Part shown: one piece after another, positions 12,631 to 21,999 of the stretch
Layout of the letters: every line of letters begins with the position of its first letter
Numbering within the stretch: position 1 is the stretch's first letter
Source: Sclerurus mexicanus
Taxonomy: Eukaryota; Chordata; Aves; Passeriformes; Furnariidae
Assembly: GCA_013396755.1 (NCBI GenBank)
Contig: VWZF01004020.1
Coordinates: forward strand, 310,001 to 374,000
Reading direction: 5' to 3'
Length of the DNA: 64,000 nt
Position numbers and translations under genes: made by a program
Notes under the pieces: generated by a model
Database searches by the model: none
What the model was told of the DNA's origin: nothing
The model's input: only the letters and a program-made list of their open reading frames with translations

Positions 12631-14089
12631 CTATCACAGTGGAGTTGTCAGAGACTGACTTGAATGTCTTCAAAATCAGGTGTTCTTTCAAGAGACTTTT
12701 CTGTAATGACAACCCCTAGAAACGGGGACTGTTTTGCAGTTGGTGTTGTTCATTGCATTTTTATTAAATGTACTGAAGACTGTTCTATTTAAGAACTCCT
12801 AGAAATGTTGATAAAACTATTTTTAATCTAATTTTAATTGAAATATACTGTTACTGTAACTAGAGGTGCAAGAAGACCTCTGCAATGATACTTGTTTCAG
12901 ATAGGCAAGAAAGAGGCATGAATAACTTGGCCTGGGGAAGATGAATAAGTTCAAAAAGTAACTTTATTCTTATTTGTCTAAGTGACCCTGCAGGTGGGGA
13001 AGCCTTAGCACCTGGGGTGACACAGTACACCACAGAATCAGGAGTTTTAACTAACTAACCTGGAGCCTGCTTGATGCAAATACTTGAACAGATCGTGGCT
13101 CTGTTAATTTGACAAAATACTGAGCCAGTTAGCAGCAGCAGGACACAGAATTAGTGTCTCTTTCAACTTGATATCCACCTGTCTTGAATCTTAACAGATG
13201 TGACTACACCTTAAATGATAATATGCACATTTTGCTCTGTTTGTGTGCAAGTTACTGCTTTTTTTCCATTTTGAGTACCCGCAAGTCTGTCAAGCTGGCT
13301 AGAAGCACTGCTACACTGAGGCAATTCACTCACTTTTACCTTGAGCCCCTGTCTGTACTCTCAATTTCAAACCTGCCATGCTTTCATGCTTCTAATACAT
13401 TTTTCTGCTGATTAACATTTCAGCCAGAAGAGATGCATGCAGTGGCCTTCTGCAGAAATACTCAGTTGTATTGCTGATAATAGCTATGGAGTCGAGAAAG
13501 CATTTTAGAGTCTCCTGTCCTTGGCACATACATACAAGCAGTTTTAGTGGAATGATTGGCCATCAACAGACTTATTTTTTTATAAGCATTGACTGAATAT
13601 GGGAGTTTTTTAATATTTATTTTAAATAAGATGAAGGATTTTTATTTTTTTTAATATGCAATTTTACTGGTGTACAAAAATCATGACTTTTCTCTCCTGG
13701 TTATGAAATCTCCCCCTGGGAAAGCAAGTACACCTGAAGAAGAAAGAAAACAGTTTCATGTCATTTCAGTGGTCTTTTTAAGCTCATGAATAACCTCTTC
13801 TTTTGTGTAAAAGGAGTCTGCCCTTACACAAGGGCAAACCAGTAGGTTTGGAATATGACAAGGGAATAGAAAATGTGCAGCTCTTCTAAGCTCTGAGCAT
13901 TGTCAGTGGAACATATATTCGTAAGGTCTGGTGAGTGATTATAACCGCTGCTTCTGGAGGTTTTCCAACTGTATTTCTAGGTGGCTTTCTGATACATTGT
14001 GATCTATTGCTATCCTTTGAAATAATGCAGGACATTTTTTCAAAAGTTAGTGACTTTTTTTAACTGATAATCTTATTTGTACCTATTTT

Positions 14090-14095
14090 AATAAA
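14090..14095 (+). promoter_or_regulatory. STX11: Candidate poly(A) signal AATAAA for STX11
   Basis: A canonical hexamer 1.46 kb after the stop codon, followed within 40 bases by a T/G-rich segment. It is the best-formed of the three candidate sites. Confidence 0.45.
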
Positions 14096-14824
14096 TATAT
14101 TTGAACATTTCAAATGTTTTGTATTTGGGAGTTTTCCTCAGGTGTGCATAGATGTGCATCTTCCTGGATGAATCACAATGAAACTTCCCCTTTCTGTTCT
14201 TTGGCACTTTAATTTTATATGTGAAGAAACATCCAAACATTTCTTACTATTTGTATTAATATAACAAAACAGCAAAACAAATTCAACTTCCAAGCTTTCA
14301 TATCCTAGTGGGAAATATGTCTTGGACAGACAGGCTTTTTTTACCCAAATAGAAACTAAATGGATAACTCTTCTCAGAAACTGAAGGTCTCTTTTGCTGT
14401 AGCACTTCTCTGTGATAACATGGAAGAGTGAGGAACACCAGTCTTCTAAACTTCATTTTGATATTCACTGTGTCCCCATAATATCAGTGTTACACTTGTC
14501 TGAGGACGTCTCCAACAACCCAGTGTTCAAACTTGAAGTGAGAGAAACGAGTGTGATGAGCTGCCACCCTTGCCAGTAGCTTTGGTGCTACTCAAGAAGA
14601 CAAAATCGTTGACTCTGCAGGTACTGCCGTTCAAGTCAATGGAACTGCGTTTGTAGAGAAAAAACTCTGTGAGTCAGCATGTGGGGATAAATCAGTGAAG
14701 AATGAAATTTGTATTTCCTTTAATCTGCATATTCCTAGCACTTGCCAATGCTTTTGATAAAAAATATATACATGATTTTGTGTGTTTATTCCTTTTTTTT
14801 GCACGTATATATATCTACAAATGG

Positions 14825-14830
14825 AATAAA
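14825..14830 (+). promoter_or_regulatory. STX11: Distal candidate poly(A) signal AATAAA
   Basis: A second canonical hexamer with a GT-rich downstream element. It would extend the 3' UTR to about 2.2 kb. Confidence 0.35.
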
Positions 14831-14850
14831 AGATTTAATAAGAGAAACTA

Positions 14851-16045
14851 AAAGTGCAGAGTGTTGTACATTGAATCAGCAGCTGTCAATAGTTTCTTGC
14901 ATTGACAAAATTTAGTTTAAAAGTTGCTGGACTAAACTCTTGAGTTGGCAAAAGAAGATTAAATAATGTCTAAAAAGGAAAAAAAAGTCCTCTTAATGTT
15001 TGCTGCCATGGTAAATCAGATGGGCTGCATATTGAGATAGACTTACCATAATTTTTTCCCAATAAAAACCATGACAAATTAGTGCATTTTAAGATAATTC
15101 TCTGAAGCAAGAAAAAAATCAAATTTATTCTGGCAGTTCAGAGAGATCTTGATGATTTCATTAGTAGATATGCAAAACATATTCAAATGTTTAGTTCAAT
15201 TTGAGGCACAGAGAAAGAGAGCAAAATGAAAAGGTAAAAGAAAGCATGAAGAAAAGGTAAAAGGAAGCATGAAGAAAAGGTAATTGTAGACATTCCCTCC
15301 TGACCTAAAGCTGTTGCGGCAAGAAAGAAACCGAGAATTACTGAAATACCAGCTGGAGACCCTTTAAAACTATTTTTAAGATGCATTGTGAATTAGAGGC
15401 ACTTAAAAAATTACTTCCAGTAACTGAAGAAGTCATTCTTTTCCTTGCAAACATTGCTTAATACTGTGGGTTTTTCTCTGTCTTTCAGTTGTGTAAGAAC
15501 TCAAACTTTGCCAGCCCATGAACTTGCCTAATCACACTTAAACAGACTTTTGAAAAAAAACTGATCACACTATAGTTGCAAGGACTTATGACACACAGGA
15601 TGAGTGGAAGAAGATGATAAAAGTTTCTTGACAATATGTTAGTATACTAATAAAAGCAGCTGCAGAATGGACACCTCCATGCTTCGTAAGGAAAGCTGCC
15701 TTTTCCTTCTGAAATTCAGCATAACTCCTGTGCAGATGTGTATAGCATATTCTATGGATTGGTGAGGTCCTTTTTTCCCCTCTTCCCTCATGTAGCCAAC
15801 CCTAAAGCTGAGTTTGAGGAGTGAGGTAGTTAAAATCTGAGAGGGGATGGTTTAGCTTTTAGGACTCCGGTTTTGTTTCCTACTGAAGTTGAATCTCCAC
15901 AATCCACATAGCCACCCACATATGAATCTCAGCCTTTTCTGAGAAGGACAAAGGAGAACTGGCAACAGGCACAATTTGCTCCTTCTAAAAATGGAAAACA
16001 ACATTGCATAAATATTACAAAATGCAATGTTAGTATGTAATGGCA
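14851..16045. other. Intergenic stretch, no gene seen
   Basis: AT-rich sequence. The only structure noted is a short imperfect tandem repeat at 15228-15282. Confidence 0.6.
15228..15282. repeat. Short tandem repeat, unit about 23 bp
   Basis: The segment GAAAAGGTAAAAGGAAGCAT (with A/G variation) occurs twice, followed by a partial third copy GAAAAGGTAATTG. Confidence 0.75.
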
Positions 16046-16048
16046 AAC

Positions 16049-16676
16049 TTTACAGATATATATGTATGTTTCCATTTCAAGGAAAACCTCCATTCCTTGT
16101 AGGACAAAGTGGGGGAACATAGTTACCAAAGATGAGGAAAAGATGGCAGTGGTGAGGCTGCACCTCAAGTGCTGTGTCCAGTTCTGGGCCCCTCAATTTA
16201 GGAAGGATATTGAGGTGCTGGAGTGGGTCCAGAGAAGGGCAATGAGACTGGTGAAGGGACTGAAGCACAGGTCCTATGAAGAGCAGCTCTGGGAGCTGGG
16301 ATTGTTTATCCTGGAGAAGAGGAGGTTCAGGGGAGACCTTATCTCTCTCTACAACTACCTGAAAGGAGGCTGTAGCCAGGTGAGGGTCAGTCTCTTCTCT
16401 CAGGCAACCAGCAATAGGACAAGATGGCACAGGCTTAAGTTGCACCAGGGAAGGTTTAGGTTAGACATAAGAAAGAAGTTTTTTACACAAAGAGTGATAG
16501 GGCATTGGAATGGGCTGCCCAGAGAGGTGGTGGATTCACTGCCCCTGGAGGTGTTTAAGAAGAGACTGGATACAGCACTTAGTGTCATGGTCTAGTAGGC
16601 AAGGTGGTGTTGGGTCAAAGGTTGACTTGATCTCAGAGGTGTTTTCAAACCTGGTTGACTCTATGATTCTATGATT
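16049..16676 (+). mobile_element. CR1 LINE copy with large internal deletion
   Basis: The 3' half matches the end of CR1 ORF2 (thumb and C-terminal region, through LPREVVDSLPLEVFKKRLDTAL). It is followed by a CR1 3' UTR and the avian CR1 tail GATTCTATGATTCTATGATT at 16661-16676. The 5' part (about 16078-16143) matches a segment some 1.2 kb further upstream in CR1 (GNIVTKDEEK). The whole catalytic core between them is missing. The frame stays open across the junction (16062-16595), but the product cannot be a working reverse transcriptase. The 5' boundary is uncertain (16049-16078). Confidence 0.9.
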
Positions 16677-16679
16677 TTA

Positions 16680-17575
16680 CAAGATATTTATTTGAGAGAA
16701 ATGGCAGTGAAACAACTACTTCCTCAAAGTGAAGGGCCCAGACTATGGACATACTTGCACACCTGAGCAGGTATCTCTGGGATGTCTTGGGAGAAACTTC
16801 TCCAAGTAAAGGTATAGGTCTTACTTTAAGACCCAGATACCTGAACCATGGTAGGTATTGAAAGTGATTTTTTAAAGGAAAGAGCTACACATGGTTGTGC
16901 TTCTATCTCTAGGACAATATCACAGGTATAATGAAGGCAGGAAACAGTATTATTCAATAGATAGTGTATGTGGTGATTATGGTTAATCTATTTTCAATGC
17001 AATGGGATTTTCACATGGAGCCATGGTGTGTGTTTCTCTAATATGGAAGAAGGCAACAGCACATCTCTCTTCCTCCACATTTTTAGTGTCTTTGTAATAG
17101 CTGAGCCAAAGCAAGTCACAGCCAGTCTTAATGCAAAAAATTAACATTTTACTGTGTTTCTTAGAAATAGTGTTACATGTGAATAGCAAAGGAGAAGACC
17201 TTACTGATGGTATTTCTCTACTCAATACTTTGCTGAAAAGGCACAACCCTACTGAACAGAGAGCAATGCTAGCTATGGCGTGATGCCCATTACAAGAAAA
17301 TGAACCAGCATGGCAAATCCAGTCAAACAGCTGTTCTTTCATTCATGGGCTCCAAGAATGTGAAACAAATGAAGGAAAAAGAAAGTGTGAGTTTCACATC
17401 TCTTCTTCATGTATGTAAAATGCTGGTGATCCATCTGTATGGTATGTGAGAAGCATTTTCCCTCACAAGTGTGCCTAGTGTACTGTAACAGCCGAAAGAT
17501 CAGGCACCACTTGCACCTGCAAATTCAAGGCCCAGACCCGTGACAAAGGGGCACCAACAATCAGGGTGTCCAACA
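16680..17575. other. Intergenic stretch, no gene seen
   Basis: Ordinary AT-rich sequence. The 119-codon minus-strand frame at 16983-17342 has no recognisable domain and looks like chance. Confidence 0.55.
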
Positions 17576-17583
17576 ACCGATCC

Positions 17584-17711
17584 CGCACTGCCCCGGTCCG
17601 CACTGCCCCGACCCCGCACTGCCCCGGTCCGCACTGCCCCGACCCCGCACTGCCCCGGTCCGCACTGCCCCGACCCCGCACTGCCCCGATCCCGCACTGC
17701 CCCGACCCCGC
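17584..17711. repeat. GC-rich minisatellite, 15/16-bp units
   Basis: The core CGCACTGCCCCG starts at 17584, 17599, 17615, 17630, 17646, 17661, 17677 and 17693, with a ninth copy cut by the assembly gap. Spacing alternates 15, 16, 15, 16, 15, 16, then 16, 16, so the array began as a 31-bp higher-order unit made of a GGTC form and a GACCC form. The minus strand is rich in GGGG runs. Proline/arginine-rich open frames through it are artefacts of the repeat. Confidence 0.95.
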
Positions 17712-18147
17712 NNNNNNNNNNNNNNNNNNNNNNNNNNNNNNNNNNNNNNNNNNNNNNNNNNNNNNNNNNNNNNNNNNNNNNNNNNNNNNNNNNNNNNNNN
17801 NNNNNNNNNNNNNNNNNNNNNNNNNNNNNNNNNNNNNNNNNNNNNNNNNNNNNNNNNNNNNNNNNNNNNNNNNNNNNNNNNNNNNNNNNNNNNNNNNNNN
17901 NNNNNNNNNNNNNNNNNNNNNNNNNNNNNNNNNNNNNNNNNNNNNNNNNNNNNNNNNNNNNNNNNNNNNNNNNNNNNNNNNNNNNNNNNNNNNNNNNNNN
18001 NNNNNNNNNNNNNNNNNNNNNNNNNNNNNNNNNNNNNNNNNNNNNNNNNNNNNNNNNNNNNNNNNNNNNNNNNNNNNNNNNNNNNNNNNNNNNNNNNNNN
18101 NNNNNNNNNNNNNNNNNNNNNNNNNNNNNNNNNNNNNNNNNNNNNNN
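17712..18147. other. Assembly gap (436 N)
   Basis: A run of N directly after the minisatellite. The sequence resumes in a CpG-dense stretch at 18148. The stated length may not be the real length. Confidence 0.99.
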
Positions 18148-18720
18148 ACCGGGGCGGCACCGGCGCGCCGGGAGCCACCGCGACTTCAGGGGCAAAGCCC
18201 GTGTAGATACCATTTCTTAAAGTCTTCCTGTATACATATGTTTAGGTGTGTATGTATACACGTACATTGTATAGATATACACACATATATATGCATGTGT
18301 GTGTGTATATATGCACACACAAACATACACACACACACATATGTATGTATAAATATATATATGTGTATACACATATATTTATTTTTGTGTGTGTGCCGCA
18401 AGCCGCTCCGCCCGGGCCCGGGTGACGGAGCCTCGGGAGGGGTGACAGGCGCCTCCAGCGTCGTCACCCCCGCGTCCTGACTTTGTTGCTCCACAGCGTC
18501 ATTTAAGTTATGTTTGGTGTAGACTTCCCCCCGCCCCGCCCCATTTCCAAGCCCTTCGAAGCCTGCGTGTCAGCCTGTCAGAGTACTTTTCCAAAATGAG
18601 GGTTAAATGCCGGGCGCGCTGGGGTGCGGGGTGTCCGCAGCTGTCGAGCCTGCTGAGGTGTCCCCGTGCGACCCCGCAGGGCGGCGGGAAGGCAGGCGCC
18701 GCTTCAGCGGGAATAGTCCC
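18148..18720. promoter_or_regulatory. Orphan CpG island between STX11 and UTRN
   Basis: CpG-dense sequence at 18148-18200 and again at 18396-18720 (for example GCCGGGCGCGCTGGGG near 18610), split by an AT/TG microsatellite. It lies about 3.3 kb beyond the last STX11 poly(A) candidate and 26 kb before UTRN, on no known exon of either. It contains GC-box-like sequence (CCCCGCCCCGCCCC near 18528) and three TGACG/CGTCA half-sites. It could be the promoter of an unannotated transcript, a distal regulatory island, or simply GC-rich sequence next to a minisatellite. Confidence 0.5.
18231..18398. repeat. Compound TG/CA/TA microsatellite
   Basis: Alternating purine-pyrimidine sequence made of TATG, (TG)n, (CA)n and (TA)n blocks, including GTGTGTGTGTATATATG and ACACACACACACATATG. 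The TG and CA blocks are mutually complementary, so the region can fold on itself. Open frames rich in H, I, Y, C and V across it are not genes. Confidence 0.95.
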
Positions 18721-21700
18721 TAATGCTGGCTCTGGGACATAACCCTACACTGTGCCATGGCTTACACTAAAGGCTAAGCAGTGAGTGTGCAGGATTTTCA
18801 GGCTCACCTCCTGGTTTTGTTTTATTTGGCAGGACAGACGGAGCACGTGTTGTACGTGTGGCAATGTTTAATTTGCTGGAGCATGGGTTTGTTGGTCCAG
18901 TTTGTGGTTTTTTTTTGTTTTGTTGTTTTTTTGTTTTGTTTGTTGGTTGTTTTTTTTTTTTAACAGGGTAGTATGTTGTGTTTAATAGATCGAAAGTGTG
19001 GGAAATACAAATCAAGAACAGACTGACACATTTTTAAATAACAGGGTTTGTCAGAGCACCCTGGTCAAATTCCCATGCAGGTAAATATAGTTGTTCTTAG
19101 CTACCCTGCTCCCAGTAATTTGAGATGAAAAATCATTCTAAATTTTTGGTCCAAATATATCATGTAATGATACCGACTAATTAAAGGATAAACACTCATG
19201 AAAAACTCCTGGTCGGCCTTCTATGAAATAGAAGGTGAAATATGTCAGGGTATTTCATTACGTGTTACATGAGAGGATCTGGCATCAGAAATGCAGGCAT
19301 GCTACAAACACAGAAATATGATAGTCAAGAGGGATTTATGGAAAGAAGTGTGGTCTGTGGTGAATTTCTAGGAAATGCAAGTACATATATTGTCTTTTCT
19401 GAGTGTTACCACAGTTAAATTGTAAATGCAAAACATACCACGCTTTCTACAAGTGTTCACTGAAATGCAGTGCTGCCAGGGTCAGATATTTTATGAAGTA
19501 AGCATTCATTGCTATTCTTCATTAAGGTACAAATTAGTAAAAAATGGGTACATGTTTGAAGGTACATTTTACCTGCGATGTTGTAATGGTAAAACACTGC
19601 CCTTGGAAACCCACATCTTTGCATACAAATTGTGTGAGTCTGCTTAGGTGCTTCTTTATGAGCATGTTTGTACGTACAAAAGTGCTAATGTAGATTTTGT
19701 GGATACAGTGCTGATCTTTATGGAAAGTTGGTCCTGGTGTCAGTCACTGGATGAATTAGTGGTGTCTATTCTGTGTTGTGAGAAAGAAAAAAAGAAAAGT
19801 GAAAATAATCACAGTTTTTACAAGAACAGTGATCCCTGAACAGAACAAAAGGCAGTTTTTATGATAAAGCAATATAAAAAACTGGATTTCTTGGTTAGAG
19901 TTGTTTCTCTTACAAGCACAGCCCTTTCCTTAAGAAATTTGTTTTCCAGAGAACTTTGGTCAGTCCTCTGGTGAACTTGTATGTTCCCTGCTCCTTACAA
20001 CAGCTTGTTAGGGCACATGCTGATCTGGAATGGAACAAAAGATTTTTTTAACCTTTCCTGCTCTGAAGACATACCCATAAAATCTACGGGCAACAAGGAT
20101 CTTCCAACCCCTTCCTACACTTCTCCATATAGGAAAGGTCAATCTGCTGGGTTTATTGGTTTCTATTTTAGGTGAAGTGGTAGGGTGATGTATTGTGTCT
20201 GGAGCTGACCATGATTTTAAGATTTTTATTTTATTGAGCAGGTATTTTTGTTTGATTTTAATAGCTTCCTTGTTAAACCCTCATGAATTATTGGTGGTTG
20301 CCCTTGCAATTTGACATTCTTGCATGCACTTGTTATATTCTGGCCTTTAGTTCAAACAATATTGCTTTCCATTGGCCTCCATTCTGTGGATGAGTTATTT
20401 TTCTAAAAAGGTCATTATGAGAAGGATCCTTGCCTTGTTTGTTGAGGAAAATGGAAAAAGTATAGTCATTAGTGCTAGGAACTGGAATAAAAAGACAAAG
20501 AAAACCAAAACAAAAACCAAGGAGATTCATATGCTAACAACTGAATGTTACCCTGATGAACCAGGAGTGTTTTTCTTGCCTCTGAGTATTTCAAATCTGA
20601 TGAGAAGCCAGTCAGTTAAAATAGATTTTTCATAAGCAATCATTTGTTTTCTTGTTCCTTATTTTGTGGTCACTGTTTTGAGTGCCTCAGTCCGATTTGC
20701 AGAAATGCAGAGCTTTTGCAAACACGGGTGAAATCAATGTATCACCTATACTTTAAACAGTCTCTGATAAAAATTGTATTACTTGTCTCTGAACAGTTGA
20801 AGTTATTGGACGTATTGACATTAATCTTTCAATATCTCAATTTCCCACTGTATAAAATAGAGGTAATAAAAATACATCATTTTCAAAATGCTGTGAAGTA
20901 AATTCATTCTTGTTTGCGAAGAATTCAGGTGGATACTTAGATAATCTGTTCATGTTAGACAAGCCCATGGGTAGACTACCAGTGAATTCAGAAAAATAAC
21001 ATGAAATAAACATGGTATGGAGCCACACTTTGAGCTGTGAATACCTTGTAAAGTATTGATTACTGAACAACTGATGGAATAACTGATTAGCCAGCAAGTA
21101 CCGTATGATGTGTGCTGATCAAGGTGGGAGTCTTAGAGGAAAATAGCAAGCCATAGTTTAACTCAAAATTCTATCTTGCTTCATAAACAGAAGGGGATCA
21201 AATAAAAAAGAAGACAACCTATTGGTGAAATATTATTTAGGTGATATTTCAAAGGAGTTTAATCCTTTTTTAAAACTTTCAGCATCTTGGATTGGTGGTT
21301 TTCAGTTACATTTTAGTGTGTGATGGAAGTGTGTCATTTGATACTTCAGTTAAACCATTCTTCCATCATTTCCAGTGACCAGTGTTGAGGAAAAATATTG
21401 AGGAAAAATGTGTAAAAAGGACTGTGAAGTTCTTGATCTATTGCATAACGTTGTATGATTTTCACAGCAGACTAATTTAAAGTCTGTAAAGGAGGGCTAG
21501 TCTCCTATGTTAGCGGGAGTAACTGCACGTAAAGTACTTGGTGTTTCTTGACCTGTTCTGATTTTGGGACTTTTATGGTAAAGAAGAGGGGTAGACTACT
21601 TTCTGGATTGCTGTCATTCTCAGGACGCTTGTTCAAAAATTACCACTATTTAGTATAGACAGTTGTGTCAGTGTTTATATATGTGTTTGTACTAATTCAT

Positions 21701-21995
21701 TTTCAACAGCTGCTGACTTTCTCCGATCTTACCTGCAGATTCTTATAATCATTTCTGTTGCATTTGGTGGCCAAAGCAACCAAGTGTCATTAGCGATGTT
21801 AGCTAATTCTGCCTCTTTCTCTAGGGCATTACAACATATACTCCCAAACATAACTTTGCAACGTTTTTTGCTTAGCTGTTTTTCTTGGTTTTGATAAGGA
21901 AAATGCAGAGATTTTCCACTAGGTTAGTTCAGTCCAAGGAGCAGTCTCTGGGGAATCACTCTGTGGTGGTACAGGGAGCCCAGCTGCCCTGACTG
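18721..21995. other. Intergenic stretch, no gene seen
   Basis: AT-rich sequence with a T/G low-complexity tract at 18907-18962 (TTTTGTTTTGTTG-type). Nothing recognisable was found on either strand. Confidence 0.55.
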
Positions 21996-21999
21996 TGCC

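Larger units (their letters stand above)
12631..14850 (+). other. STX11: STX11 3' UTR and possible alternative ends
   Basis: AT-rich sequence directly after the STX11 stop, with no open frame of interest. Three poly(A)-signal candidates are visible: ATTAAA at 12763-12768, AATAAA at 14090-14095 followed by a GT-rich stretch (TGTTTTGTATTTGGG), and AATAAA at 14825-14830 followed by GTGTTGTACATTG. An AU-rich block around 13600-13660 could act as a stability element. The true 3' end cannot be fixed from sequence alone; mammalian STX11 mRNAs have long 3' UTRs, so the distal sites are plausible. Confidence 0.5.

Noticed and set aside
16077..16445. Minus-strand frames over the CR1 copies (also 22635-22949, 22823-23086, 23165-23758)
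   Set aside because: Antisense shadows of CR1 ORF2, seen in both copies because they share sequence.
17540..18480. Long open frames on both strands around the first gap
   Set aside because: They run through N bases and the minisatellite, whose repeat has no stop in several frames. The Pro/Arg/His repeats are artefacts.
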